Positions 26,840 to 40,029 are shown, counted from the stretch's first letter. The stretch is 64,000 nucleotides of DNA from Silurus meridionalis (GCF_014805685.1 NC_060896.1:12915389-12979388); one strand, 5' to 3'. Numbers and translations: made by a program. The notes: a model not told the origin generated them from the letters alone.

Positions 26840-26924
26840 GAAATATCCAGCTAGTGAATAACACATTTGGCATGTTGCCTCTTGTAAAACATGCCAAATG
26901 TGTTATTCACTAGCTGGATATTTC
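26840..26924. repeat. Perfect 37-bp inverted repeat (hairpin), 11-nt loop
   Basis: The arm at 26840-26876 is the exact reverse complement of 26888-26924; the loop is 26877-26887. The arms carry no mismatch despite lying in a decayed transposon, so the inverted duplication looks recent. A transcript would fold into a long perfect stem. Confidence 0.9.
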
Positions 26925-29252
26925 CAGCTATATACTTATGCACATATATTTGGTCAATGTGAATCTACATACGATTAAATTATCTAGTTTGTTGAACATG
27001 TATGTGTCTCTCAAAACGTCTAGGTGTTTCCACACTTTTGACAGGCACTATATAGTTGTTTAATCCTATATGTTTTTCTAACATATTAATGAAAAAAAAA
27101 TCAATAAACACATTTTTTCTTTCCTCTCTAGCTGAAAAAGTCGAGGTGAAACATAGGTGTGAAAGACTCAAGATGTAAGTATTAATACAATTTTTGACAC
27201 GTAAAAAAAAATACAAAAAAGTAAATAATAATAAAAAAAAAAAGAGAAATTAAACACAAGAAGAAATTAAACAAACAAAAAAAAAATCATAACAGGAAAC
27301 TGATCGCTACACACGCCTGTCATACCTGTCACACATCCCTGTCTTTTTTTTTTATTTACTTAACCAGTTTACACTGTGATAGCATGAGGACTAGTTTTCA
27401 TTGTATGGTGCTGTGTAACATTTTATAGATTATAGGTGTCATTAGCTTGAGTTAATGTTTGCCTACATTCTTTGAACCAACACTAAAAGTCTAACTAAAG
27501 CACAGTCAGTAGCTAAAGGCAAATTTTGATATGATATGTGGAGACACTTGTGATCTTTGTTCTATTTTTTTTATTTAATTTAGATTAAATTAGGTAAATG
27601 TAGGAGAACGTGTTTTTTTTTTTTGAGGCTGTAAGATTTTTTATTTATTTATTTATTTGTAAGTAATTTTGTACTTCTTTCCTTGAACCATTTAACTTTT
27701 TTTCATTTTTCAGATTAGTAGTACTTCCACAGGTTTTTTTTTTCTTAGCACAAAGTATTAAAGATACAAATGCGGTTGTGGAATGATTCTTAATAAATGA
27801 ATACAATAATTAGTAAATTGTCAGTAATATGTTGATAAAAAGGCACATTACAATTATTTTAAATATTTTTAAAATAATCACATTTAAAATTTTCTTTGAA
27901 AATACAGCTAACATGAAAAATTCTTTGGCTCACATGGTCCGTTATATTTGTTTAAATCCCAAACACACCTTCTGAGATATATTGGGAGAGGAAGGTGGAG
28001 GTGCTGTTTATACTGGATTGAACTGTGCACTCACCTGTCCTTAAACCTAATCGAGTTAATCTGAGAGGAGTTCAAGCAAAAGAACTGAGAGAGGTCTCCA
28101 AATCATTGCACAAATCTGGGAAATCCAGAAAGAACACCTATGATGTAATTGTGAATGAATGTGTGGAGAATTTATGTTTTCTTATGGAGTAATTGTTTTT
28201 CCTTATTTTAATATGGCCTTTGTACTTAAGAATTTGCTTTTTAATGCAGTTTCATATTTACTTTTGAACAAGTAAATATGAAACTAGCTTATTTGGATTA
28301 ATTTTTTTTTTTGTTAATTCACTTTTCATTAGACATTGCAAAAGTTGCTGTTATGAGAAACAGACAACTGAAATAATTGATGTGTCAGCTATTGTCAACC
28401 CTCCTCCTCCCCCCCCTTTTTTTTTCAAGGGGTCATTAGTTCAATGCCTTATTTATAATGAAACAAATTAGATCCCAGGATAAGGATTTTTAATTTGCAA
28501 CAAAGACATTGTACTGTAGCTACTGTTAAACAATTAGTGGAATATTACCAATGTTACACTTGATTTTGCATAAATTATTAATATGAAACTTCAACTAAAT
28601 ACCATTTATTCCTCATCAACATGGTTTAAACTGAACATGTAATTAATATTCAAGAAAGATGGTGACTTCGGTAAGCTAACAATAACATCTCCATGACACA
28701 GCTCTTATTCAAACCTTATTAAGAAAACAGATACATACAGAAATGTATGGCACAATTAGTTTTGATGAGAGAGCTTTCTAAAGCACAACATGTGCTATTC
28801 CCACAATTGAATATGTAACACTAAAAAAATAAATGAAAAACAATATTATAAAAAGCATTCAAAAAGCCTATGTCTCAGGTCTGTAAAAAAAAAAAGTAGA
28901 TGTTATGGGAGAGGGGACGAACCAAAAACATGAAATAAACTCAAGAACATGACCGGGAACAGAGTTGAGCAATACTTTTGAGCAATAACAGAAATGGAAA
29001 CTGATGATATCTTTTATAATTTAATTATAGACTTTTAAGTAATGGCTACATTTCAAAATGCTTTGCATTTTTTTAATTATTAGACTTGCAATTTCTATTG
29101 AATTATATTAAATAGGCAAGTCATTTTTAAAAGCTGTTGTCAATATACCATTCATCTGTTCTATTCATCAAACATTTATGCTTATTGTGTCATTATATAC
29201 TTTTATAACAAGATACATTCTAACTTCAGTGTTTATGCTCTTGTGCTGTGAT

Positions 29253-32200
29253 TTAAACAGCTGGTTTTTGAAGATACTGTTGGATGGCATTCACAATAGT
29301 TGACACCTCTGCCATTGCACCTTTACCTGCAAATAAACAAGAATTTCCGTTGGGCTAAATATAAATAAACATTAAAAGTCACCATGGAAAACAATGATAT
29401 CTATGAGTATTCGAAAAGCACAAGTATATCTAGAATGGCATTACGCTGCTGCAGTTATACCTTCATCTCCACAGACCAGCTTCTTAGAAATGCAGGGGAT
29501 CTCCACGTAACCAAAGCCCTGAAGCGTGGCCACTTGCTGGGAAGTGATCGGATGCTGCCACATGGCTGTGTTCATGGCAGGACAAAAGAGTAGAGGACGA
29601 CTGGTATCCCATGCTCTAACAATGCATGTCTGTCAGGGACAAATAATACATATTCATTTAGCAGAAACAATTTAAAAAGATTCAGTAATGAGAAATTAAT
29701 ATGAGAAATTCATATGATAAACTCCTCATGATGAAATGAGCTTTACTCTTTAAATGACTGATATTCGAATGCTTAAACATACACAATATGGACAAACGCT
29801 TGTGGACACCTGACCAGATTTGTTTATGTATTTTTAAACATGCAATTCCAAAATTAGTCCCCATTTACTGTTATTGTAACCTCCACTCTTCAGGGAAGTT
29901 CCACTAGACTATAGATATTGCTTGTAGAGATTTGTGGTCATTTAACCACAAGGGCATATGTCAGGTGCTGATGCTTATCTTCAACTCCAAACCATGTAAA
30001 CCATATCTTCATGGAGCTCGCTTTGTGCACAGGGGCATAGTCATGCTGGAACAGGTTTTGATCTCCTAGTTCAAGTAAAGTTAAAAAATTAAATGCTACC
30101 ATATCCAAACACACCCAGAAGAACTGTGTGTCTCCAGCATTGTGGTAACAATTTGGAGAAGAACCACATGTGGCTGGAAGTAAGGTGTCTCAAAACGTTT
30201 TTCCTTATAGTCTTTTCTAAATTTAATTATTATTAATATATTCAATTTTCCAACTTTCTCTATCTATTTAACAGGGTAACTGTTTAATCATGTTTTATTT
30301 TTATCACCTAATTTGTATAGGTCATTTTTATAACTCTTGATATGATTTTTGATTGAGCATCTAAAACGTATGTAATGTCTTAAACAACCAATAAACAATC
30401 ATAGTATATTTACTTCAATGTATGGGTAATAAAAGAAACTAGATATAATCAGTCAATTCAAAGATTCTTCTTCTTCTTCCTCCCATTAGGAGTCGCCACA
30501 GCGGATCATCCATCTTCATGTCCTCTACATTTGTCCTCTACATTTGCCTCTTTCAAACCAACTACTTGCATGTCTTCCTTCACCACATAAACTACATAAA
30601 CCTTTTTTCCTCAGAATTCCTCTACCGATATACCCCATGTCCTTGCTCTACACATGTTCAAATCATCTCAATCGGACCTTTCTCACTTTGTCCCCAAAAC
30701 TTCCTACATGCGCTGTCTCATTTATAAACTCGTTACTCCCAATGAAAATCTTCAGCTCTGCTACCTCCAGCTTCACCTTGTGTCTTTTACTTAATGCCAC
30801 TGTCTCTAAAGACAACATCACAGGTCTCACCACAGTCCTATAAACTTTCCCTTTCACTCTTGCAGATACTCTTCTATCACAAATCACTCCTGCCACTCTT
30901 CTTCACCCACTCCACCCTGCCTGCACTCTTTTCTTTACTTCTCTTACATACTCTCCATTACTTTGCACTGTTGACCCCAGGTACCTGAACTCCTCCACCT
31001 TCTCCAACTCTTCTCCCTGCAACCGCACCACTCCACTGCCTCCCTCTCATTCCCACACATGAACTCTGTCTTACACCTACTGATTTCCATTCCCCTTCTC
31101 TCCAGCGTGTACCTCCACCTCTCCAGGCTCTTCTTAACCTGCTCCCTACTCTCACCACAAATCAGAATATCATCCGCAAACATCATAGTCCAGGGAGACT
31201 CCTGTCTGACCTCGTCCGTCAACATGTCCATCACCACTGCAAACAGGAAAGGGCTCAGAGACAATCCTTGATGCAGTCCAACTTCGAACCAGTCTGTTGT
31301 TCTTACTGCACACTTCACTGCTGTAACACTGTCCTCATACATGTCCTGCCCCACCCACACATACTTCTCTGACACACCTCACTTCCTCGATACTTAGGTT
31401 TGAGATTATAACCAAATGTTATTCAGTGCCTACGTTGAAGCTAGTCTGTGCTTGTCTATGAAAAAAACTAAAATTAAATGCTCTTAAAAGATTTCACTGG
31501 TGGTACAATGCCACCATTATTAAAAAAAAAAAAAAAAAAAAAACAGGGTATCTTAAAATGAAAAGTTTCTTTTTCCTTTTGAGAAAAGATTGCACAACAA
31601 AATGTCATCTTTTTTTAAGATAATTTTGCATCTTTTTTTCTTTTCTTTCCTTTTTTTACAGTTACAGAAGTAACTGTAAAAAAACAAAATTTTGCCAATT
31701 TTGAAGTTATATGTGCAAAGTTGATATACAATACAATGTGCTATACAATAATTTCTCATAAATGTAGGCTTACAATAATAATAGACTGGGATCTTGTAGG
31801 TTTAAGTAATATGGAATGATAAAAACCTTCTCAGAAAAGTCTGCAAAGCAGAAGTTTCTGTATGTATATAGGACATACTTATATTATAAAAACTATATAA
31901 TCTCACCAGAAGGTTGTCACAAATCCCATTGGCTATCTTGCCAAGTGTGTTTGCATCCAAAGGAGCAATGACTAGCAGGTCGGCCCACCGTCTCATCTCT
32001 ATGTGCAGCACAGGGTCGGAGCGTGTTTTCCACATCTAATGGATGAAAATAACATGGTGATCTCTTTATGATCTGCAGCAGTCACTGTATGGATACCAAA
32101 CCTACTTACCTCCCACTCATCCTTGTCGGTGTAGATACGGACTGGAACTTCAGCAGCATTGTAAAAATGGGTGGCATGGTCTGTAGTGACTACCTGTACA

Positions 32201-33562
32201 TCAATCTTTAAGGAGAAGGGGTACAATTTTAGAGATTATTCAACAGTATATAGTATAGAAACCATCAGAGTGTATACCAAAATATTTTTGAAGCAATGCA
32301 AGTGTTTTACAAATTTCATATAGCTGTTTTGAATTTATTTACACAAACCCAAATTGATCTTATAAAAGGTGATCTAGGGTCTCTCCCAAAATCTAATCTC
32401 TTAAAAACATGTCAGGGGATTGGCCTGGGAGAGCATTCACCATGGTTGTTACTGAAGTAGAGTTGTGAAGGTGAATGAATGCATAAATGTGGTCTAAACC
32501 ATGCTATTTATTAACAATGTGCCCATTTACAATGGTCGTTTTTAAAACATAATATTATTGTATGTACGGTAGGGCAGTGGTCCCCAACATTTTTTTAATT
32601 ACAGACCAGATTCATGCAAGACAATTTTTCCATGGACCGGGGCAGGGGAATTAAATTATTACTTATTTGTTACTTAATGAAAATGCAACCCAATTCACCA
32701 TAATGCAGAATCAGTGGGGGCTTAATTTATGGATTCATACAATAAAACTGCTACTGAAACAATTGAAAAGTCGGAATGATCTTTTTTAAATAAAACACAT
32801 CAAAGACTTAAAATAAAATGTTTCAAAAATAAATGTAAAAAGTAACAAAAATGAATACAAAGCTTATATTCCTTCTGTGCGGCCCTTAAGATCCAAACCG
32901 TGTTTGGGGACCCCTGCAGGAGGGAACTGCAGTATTTGGATGCAGCAGCCTAGCAACACCGCATCCCTGAGAGAGAGCAGAAAGACTGACCCCTGCTGGG
33001 CAAAGCACCGCCATTACAACTTAATACACTGACTTTCTAACTAAAAAAACATGACACGCTGATGCTGCAAAAAACAAACAATGCATAAAAGTCAGTTTTG
33101 TTTCTAATCTTTGACACATATAAGACTGTGATAAATCGTAAAAAATAATCGAGTGCACGATTACGTTTTATCCTTGACGTCACTAATGAAATGGGCAATA
33201 AAAAATAAAAAAAAATCCCGGATTAAAAAAATATTTAGTAGTTTTGATCAGAATTGAGGTTGATTAACAGATGTAAGTGAAAAAGGTGAAAAACAAATAT
33301 TGATCTGATATATTTTTTTACTTAGTGGACTTCAAAAGCCCGAACAGACTTTGTGGCACTATTTCTGAACACCGGAAAAGGGTTCAAACAAATACGTGCC
33401 TTAAACACTTACCCCTGGTATTTCGAGAAGTCGTGACACTAACAAAGGCAACTTAAGAGCAGCAACGCTGCCGGTGACCCCCAGGAGCACACGGAATTCA
33501 GAGCCAGGTGAGCTCGTGTTCAGCGTTGAGCTCACATCCGTGCAGTCACAAGTGCGCTGCAT
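29253..33562 (-). CDS. PPCDC: PPCDC, phosphopantothenoylcysteine decarboxylase (complete)
   Basis: Decarboxylates 4'-phosphopantothenoylcysteine to 4'-phosphopantetheine in coenzyme A synthesis, using FMN. Five exons: 33562-33413, 32205-32110, 32035-31907, 29629-29461 and 29326-29253, all GT-AG and in phase, giving 205 aa (human about 204). The flavoprotein fold shows LLGVTGSVAALKLPLL (residues about 26-41), the active-site His of VLHIE (His93), the APLDANTLGK loop, the PAMNTAMW signature (Asn145) and the substrate-clamp VCGDEG (Cys178). The ATG at 33562 was chosen because the N-terminal extension then matches the human length; it opens a GC-rich exon at the shared promoter with HACD3. The intron between exons 3 and 4 carries a non-LTR retrotransposon fragment. 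No damage to the coding sequence was seen. Confidence 0.95.
29781..30210. mobile_element. Tc1-type MITE in PPCDC intron
   Basis: Imperfect terminal inverted repeats: the left reads ACAATATGGACAAACGC; the right, reversed, reads CTATAAGGAAAAACG and then GAGACACC against GGACACC on the left. This matches the common fish TATGGACAAAAG-type repeat. There is no coding capacity. Confidence 0.6.
30462..31390 (-). mobile_element. Non-LTR retrotransposon fragment (reverse transcriptase 3' part), copy 1
   Basis: Minus-strand translation at 31375-30944 gives reverse transcriptase pieces: LHQGLSLSPFLFAVVMDML, then FADDILICGESREQVKKSLERW and SRCKTEFMC. The FADD catalytic motif is intact in this copy. The 3' end lies at about 30462. 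The frame is broken downstream and the 5' part is missing. It resembles the RTE-like or endonuclease-RT class; the exact clade is not certain. It sits in a PPCDC intron in the same orientation as the gene. Confidence 0.8.
32575..32916. mobile_element. hAT-like MITE in the first PPCDC intron
   Basis: Ends CAGTGGTCCCCAAC and, reversed, CAGGGGTCCCCAAAC form the terminal inverted repeats typical of hAT-type MITEs. No open frame is inside. Confidence 0.75.
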
Positions 33563-34462
33563 TGCACTGAGCTCTGGTACCGAGTAATACGTTTTTTTTT
33601 AAAGCCACGACATTTGTCTCACTTTATTATCACACGCGCGTGAATTATTGGTCAGTTGATGATAAGCGACGCTAATAAAGTATGCAAACAGAAACGTGTT
33701 TCTTGCATTCTGTTTTACTTCCGTCAACAATTCCGTTACGTGTCGTAAAATGGCCGACAGCGCACCCTGTCGGCAGGATGACGTATTGACGTTGTCAGGA
33801 AGGTTTCCTATCCGACTCGAAGGACCAAATGTTAGAAAGGATTCCTATCTAGACCAATTGTAAGGGAGTGTCACTATCTGGTGTGCGCTGATCAGGAGAT
33901 TGTACTCGCCCCAGCGTGTCAGTAAAAACACAGAACAGGATTCAGAACACTCAAACTTTACTGGGTTTAGACTTGATTGTGTGATTCATGCTGTCAATTG
34001 CTTGGTGCTTTTCGATAGGTTGCGTGATGTCGAATGCCCTCGCGCACCACATGTGATGTCAGAGATAACATCATGAGTGGTAAACTGTGTATCTGCCTCT
34101 AGTGGTGAAGCGTGGAAATACAACTGAATGAAAATCCTTTCCTACAGACCTTTGATAATCATTATTGTAAAGTTCTTAACCATATAAATATTTTTAAATA
34201 AACATATAAACATCGAGACTGCATAGATAAACGACGGGAAGTGGCAAAAATATAACAATAAAAAATTTATAAAAGGAAAAAAAAGCGCGTCCCCGCGGCC
34301 GTGCTGTACAGAAAAGCGCGTGCGCGTGAACGCGCGCAGCTCGCCGCCGAATTTTCTGGGTTTAGTTCTTGTTCCTGATGTGTCAGAGATTCTGCGTTTA
34401 CTGAGCCCAGGCTGCAGGAGCTGGAGTTCATATTTACATTATAACAGCAAAACCATACCACG
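33563..34462. promoter_or_regulatory. Divergent promoter region of PPCDC (-) and HACD3 (+)
   Basis: The two start codons are 900 bp apart and point away from each other. CpG density rises at both ends, most strongly at 34286-34350. A YY1-like AAAATGGCCGAC lies at 33747-33758 near the PPCDC side. No TATA box was seen in a convincing place. Two separate promoters in one CpG-rich spacer fit as well as one bidirectional promoter. Confidence 0.55.
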
Positions 34463-37400
34463 ATGCAGACTCTCACACCGCACGTGTTCTGGGCCCAGAG
34501 GCACGGCGAAATTTACCTGCGAGTGGAGATCAGCGATGCGAAGGTAACCGAGGCGCCTCTTTCCTCCAGTGCAGTAGCGCGATTTAGCATGAACGAGCTA
34601 CATATAGCTATAACTTCACTTTCCGAGCGTGTGAAAATATCAGCATGTCTGCACTTCTCTCTCTATAGACCACACATGCTCTGATAAATGTTTATATTCA
34701 GCACCATTTGTCTTTCTCCTGTATATGTGACAGTTCTTTTTTGACAGTTAGCTGGTTAGCAAAATGAGCTAGCAGTTTGCATTTTGTTAATAATTTATTT
34801 TTATCTGAAATATTTGCAGGAAACAAATGCTCGTTGCAAAATGCATGGATGTGCAAATAAGTATTAATCAACTATCGAAGTGAATTATAATAACTTAAAA
34901 ACGAATGGTGATTTTGGATGTATTTATTATTTATATGCTGTTTGGGATCTATATATCCACCTACCCACCGAACCCTACTCTGTTTCTTCTAATCCACCAG
35001 CCATCTGTTACAGCCATGTTTTATTTACAAACAACTTCTTTTCCACCAACAGGACCAGAGAACATGTGGTTTATACACAGAAATAGATGCTTCCTTGAGC
35101 AACTTACTCCCTCCTCCCCCATTATTTGTCTGTTGCTCAGTTTGGTTGCATGCTTGACAAACATGTGCAGGGCACTGGTGCTATAAATGTAGGCTTTCAC
35201 ACAATAGTGCAATTGTTGCTCTTCCATGTAACTCGTAATAACCAGTCTGATGCAAATGTTGAGTATCATGAGCCTGACTTTTAAGATTCCTGTGCATTCA
35301 GTTCACACAACAGATCGTTTGTGAAAGGTTTACTTACAGGTTCTTCAAACATGATCCATTGATTAAAGCGACGTAATGCCGTTTTATTGTATTCAGTACA
35401 TCAATGTGTTTTGCTTTAAAGAATGTCTGGAAACGCATAAATACTTTTCTTTTTTTTTTCTTTTTTAACTGTTTTTCTTTCTAGAACCTTGACATAAGCA
35501 TACAAGAGAACATCCTTCACTTTAGAGGTAGGTCCTTTTCCCATCTGTAGCAGCTATTAATATTTAATTCATCTTTCTTTCAATCGTTTCTCAATTAATG
35601 TTTTTCCTAAAGGTCAAGGTCACGGAGCAAAAGGAGAAAATGAATATGAATTCAGCTTGGAGTTTTTAAATCCAGTGAAACTCGAGGTAGGGTGTTTGAT
35701 GGCTGTTTATAAATTTTTCAAAGTAATTCAACACAGTTTAAAAAGGTTACAGACCCTTCCGCAGATGTAGTGACGATCCTGTGTTAGCTCAGGGCTTTCA
35801 GCATTTTGCCTGTGATTAAATGCTTTCAGTATACGTGGTTCTGTATGATTAAGAAAGCCTTATGTGGTATTTTTGTTTGTACATGCAGAGTAACAATTAT
35901 GTTTGCTCATTTCTATCAGAAAGATTTTTGCACAGCATCTGTTAATTAAATAAAATGGATAGAAATGTTTAGGGCGGCAACAACTAATCGATAATGAAAT
36001 CCGTTGTCAACGAATGCCGTTATCCATTAGGTGGGCTGCTCAACTTACGGCTTGGCGTGACGGCAAGATAACAGAGATTAGTCTGCGAAATGGCGAAAGG
36101 CACATTATTTAATCCAATTAATAGAAATATCAAAATAATTGTTAGTTGCAGCACTAGAAATGGTTTCTGAAGGCACTTGATTACTAGTTCCTCTTTTAAG
36201 TTTCAGAATTTAAATTTATTTTGTGTGTGTGTATGATTCTGCAGATAAAACACAAGTCCACCCAGCGGCAGGTGAATATCACTGTGAGAAAGCAGAAGCA
36301 CTGCTGGTGGGATCGACTTACCATGCAAGAGAAGAAACCAGTGTTTCTGGCCCCTGACTTCGACCGCTGGCTAGATGAGTCTGATGCTGAGATGGAGCTG
36401 AGGCAAAAGGTTTGGGGGGACTACTGAATTGTAGGATTTTTTTTTGTTTTGTTTTGTTTGTTTTTCTTTCTCAAACTGGAATCTCTGTAAAACTAAATAT
36501 TTACTTCTTTTACAAGTTCTCAATCAATGGCTCTTTTTAACCTTTATTTATGCTTACACAGGAAGAAAGAATAAATAAAATAAGCTTTGAGTCAAGGATT
36601 CCAAAGGACCGTAAGTGCCCTTTTAATTATACACTAAAGAAGATTAATATTTTTTTTCAAAGTATAGCAGGAAAATACCACATGCTCAGATTCCAGTTGG
36701 TTTTTCCCTCAGCTTACCTAGGCTTGAAAAAGGGATATCTCTTCATGTATAATCTGGTCCAGTTTCTTGGATTCTCCTGGATCTTTGTCAACATGACTGT
36801 TCGCCTTTTTATACTTCGGGAAGGTGAGGATCTATTTTAAAACTACCAAGAAGACTACACTAAACCATAGCTATTAGAAAGCAACCACAGAATTCAGCTC
36901 GTCAGTCTTGATGTGCATTGTAGACTTATTTTGAAAGTGAGACTTGGCTTGCAAGAAAATGTTAACAGATGTGGTTTGTAATTAATAATAAAATAATAGA
37001 TTTTTTCCAATGAATGATGGTCTGATTAATTACAAAAATCTTTTTTTTTTTTTTTTAAATAGATTCGTTCTACGACACCTTTCACACCATTGCTGATGTG
37101 ATGTACTTCTGTCAGATGTTAGCCATTGCTGAGGTTATTAACCCTGCTCTGGGCTTAGTCAAGACTGGTGTAATGCCTCCCTTTATACAGGTAAGAGCTG
37201 AAAATCCTGTCAATTGGATCTTAAAATGAACATTTTCATTATGAATCTATCTATATACAACGGTTTACAAAATACAGGAGTACTGAAATATTTGGTGAAA
37301 TAAAATTCTAAAAGCCTTACACATTTTATTAGATAAAGCTTTAATGACCAGACACGGCAACCGCTAGTTTTATTAGGTCTTTTGTTCATATGAGTCAGTT

Positions 37401-40029
37401 TCTTATTTCAGAAATTTGTTATTCTCATAATTTCTAAAAAAAAAAAGTATTCTACTTGTGCTCCTGACCATGTGTAAGAAGACTCCCCAATGAAAAGCCA
37501 ACAAAGATCCATACATATCAAGACTAAATATTTAATATTTAAAATACATATATAACCTAATTCACCTTCTGGTAACTCAATTTCTTATTTTGCTCTTAGT
37601 CTAGAGGTCACTGGATATCTGTATTAGGCATTGAATACTATTGTACACTAAATTATCTTTATCATTGTATTAAAAGATTCACTGGACTAGAATTTTTAAA
37701 ATAAAACTTAGTTTTTTACAGCAGGTGACAGTAATGTTTTTTTATTGATTTTTTTAAATATTATGAAATCACAAATGAGATCCATGGCAACTGTAATTTT
37801 AATGTAATATTTGCTATAATGCAATGTTATTTTCAGCCCATAGCCCCATTTTGGTAAGAACTTGCGCATCTGTAGTACAGACGTGTCTAAATAACTATAA
37901 TAATCTCTATCTTTTTGCTTATTAGGTTTACTTTTGCTGGTGTTTTGTGCTCGTGATCAACTGCAAAGCAGCTGCTTTATGTACATATACATGCCTGAGT
38001 GATTGGCATTCATCAAAAACACAGGAGTCCTTTTTGAAAATGTTTAGTTTGCACAGGATGATGTTCGTATTTACACTCATCGTTGTTAAACAATTGATTT
38101 AAGAGGCCCATTGCTTATATTTTCTGTGCATTCCATTTCTGCTGCATGCCTCCCGAGGTAAACAATTATTGATGAAATATGGATCTTTTTGTCCATTTGT
38201 TTAGAATTAAGATCATGATTCTCATTAATGATATTTTAATAAGCAACATATGCATATGTATTTATTATCCCATTTACCAGACCAGAGCAATATTTTCCTT
38301 TGTATGCAAGAGTTTTGTATTAATTTGTTTATTGTTAAAGCTAACATTTTCATATTTGGGCAAGTCAAAAAAAAAAAAGGAAACAGCAATATTAACGGCT
38401 GGTCTTATGTTTTATGCATTGGCATAAAAGCGTCACTGTCAACTTTTGAGCTTCCTGCTGTCAATCAATCTGTCATTAAATACATTTAGGCTTTATTAGT
38501 TTTAATGTTGGCCTTAGTCATTTTAAAATGTACTCACTTTTTAGTTGCTTTTCTTGAACTTTACTGCACTCCATGTGTTTGCTTGAGGTACAGCGTCTAT
38601 GGTCATTGGTAACACAAATAAAGGTGAATAGTGGCACTTCATTTTATCTAATAATTGCCTTAAAGCAAATGGTCTGGAGGTTGTCTGTTTATATAATAAA
38701 TGAAAAAGTAGTATAAAACAGGCAACTATGTCTAACTTTCAGGAGTTTTTAGTGATTGAATAAAGGATGATGCAGATTCTTTTCTTCAAAACAACTGTTT
38801 ATCCTCATGCATTTTACTGTATGAGTTGTGTATGGTTCAAAAAACGTTCTAGAGTGTTTGTCACATCACTGATATAAATAAAGATGTGGTTTGCATTTAT
38901 TCTGTGTTTAAATGAAAGTTATTTATTTGTTTATCTTCATTTTCTTTTGTAAACTTTTGAAGGTGATGGGGCGGAACTTTGTCCTTTTTGTCATCTTTGG
39001 GAGCCTGGAGGAAATGCAGAACAAACCTATTGTTTTCTTTGTCTTTTACCTCTGGAGTGCCATCGAGATATTTAGGTGAGACAACTGACCATCACATCCA
39101 CAAGTTTTTCCCAAACTGTTTGGACCGACGTCGGTGGCTAGCCTCATAATTATCGCTGATGAGTGAAGGTTCTTATTGAAGTACATGATAGAATTTTTTT
39201 AGCTTAAGGAAGGAAGTCACATGAAACTCTGTGGCTTTGACAGTTCAGTATTCAAATTGGCGTACGTTAGTCTTTGAGTCCATAAATTTTTTTTTTTTTT
39301 TTTTTAATTAGCTTTTTAAAGTAGAGCTAGAATTTCTGGAAGTAATTCTGGTCAAAATAATATGCATGTATGTATGTGTATATGTGTATATATATATTTT
39401 TTCTTTCTTTAATAAATGAATGATTCTTTATATTAGGTACCCTTTTTACATGTTGGCCTGCATCGATACTGAATGGAAAACACTGACTTGGCTACGGTAT
39501 ACTGTTTGGATTCCTCTGTATCCACTTGGTGTGCTTGCTGAAGGTGAGAATAGTCAATATTGTTATTTTAGAAGCTATTTATACATCTATTATTTAAAAT
39601 AATTTTATCCTGTAGGGTTTGATGTCCATAAAGTGTTTGCTAACAGTTAGTTTCGACATTCTGGGTCAGATGTTTTTAAGCGTGTGTTTCTGGCCTGTGT
39701 GTTCATCAGCTGTGGCAGTTATCCAGTCTATTCCCATCTTCAACGACACTAAATTCCTAAGCATACCTTTGCCTGAAGCTCTTGGCTCCTCCCTCAGCTT
39801 CTCTTACGTTCTGCAGCTCTACTTGTTGCTTATGCTCCTGGGTGAGTCCTCTATCTAATCTTTTGAAATGTGCTGTTTTTATGTTACTTGCAACATATGT
39901 CTATAACTGTACACAGCCGTTTAGTAGTATTACACTTCTGCATGCTTTGCAGGACTCTTCAGCAACTTCCGTCATCTCTACAAGCAGAGGAAGAGACGGT
40001 TCAGAATGAAAAAGAGAAAAGCAAACTAA
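34463..40029 (+). CDS. HACD3: HACD3, very-long-chain (3R)-3-hydroxyacyl-CoA dehydratase 3 (complete)
   Basis: An ER membrane enzyme for the third step of very-long-chain fatty acid elongation. Eleven exons: 34463-34543, 35485-35527, 35613-35686, 36245-36409, 36562-36610, 36713-36823, 37063-37190, 38963-39075, 39437-39543, 39710-39841 and 39953-40029, in phase throughout, 359 aa (human 362). Residues 1 to about 110 form a p23/CS-like domain (start MQTLTPHVFWAQRHGEIYLR), followed by a short charged helix and the multi-pass PTPLA-type membrane domain from KKGYLFMYN. The likely catalytic pair is Tyr283 and Glu290 in YPLGVLAE, the spacing of yeast Phs1. The C-terminus KRKAN fits a KxKxx ER-retrieval signal. 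The donor of exon 4 (GTTTGG at 36410) is weak. It is head-to-head with PPCDC and tail-to-tail with INTS14, an arrangement shared with human 15q for INTS14. Confidence 0.96.
35970..36156. mobile_element. Short hAT-like MITE in HACD3 intron
   Basis: Starts TAGGGCGGCAACAACTAA and ends TTAGTTGCAGCACTA, which reversed reads TAGTGCTGCAACTAA. These are imperfect terminal inverted repeats around 187 bp of non-coding DNA. Confidence 0.65.
37191..38962 (+). other. HACD3: Longest HACD3 intron without recognised features
   Basis: 1.8 kb of AT-rich DNA between exons 7 and 8. No exon, repeat family or RNA gene could be supported. Confidence 0.6.

Larger units (their letters stand above)
26460..27053 (+). 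mobile_element. Decayed Tc1-like element with internal hairpin and tandem duplication
   Basis: The stretch from 26490 to 26830 matches the decayed 3' half of Tc1-type transposases in nucleotide pattern (grave frame damage). The right end at about 27030-27053 (CACACTTTTGACAGGCACT) is a Tc1-type terminus. Inside are a 26-bp tandem duplication (26518-26569) and a perfect 37-bp inverted repeat (26840-26924). Confidence 0.6.
18331..29252. other. Gene-free intergenic region, repeat-rich
   Basis: About 11 kb between the C15orf39 homologue promoter and the 3' end of PPCDC. It contains microsatellites, a hAT-like element (20085-20773), a deleted Tc1 transposase (21781-22107), a repeat also present at 51957-52860 (24770-26132) and another Tc1 relic (26460-27053). 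All open frames here are short and either low-complexity or transposon-derived. No host gene was recognised. Confidence 0.7.

Noticed and set aside
30518..31271. Plus-strand open frames of Ser/Leu/Thr-rich peptide
   Set aside because: Antisense of the non-LTR retrotransposon fragment, whose true frame is on the minus strand.
36562..36840. Single 96-codon frame spanning HACD3 exons 5 and 6
   Set aside because: It reads through a 102-base intron with good GTAAGT and CAG sites; the spliced form matches the HACD3 family better.
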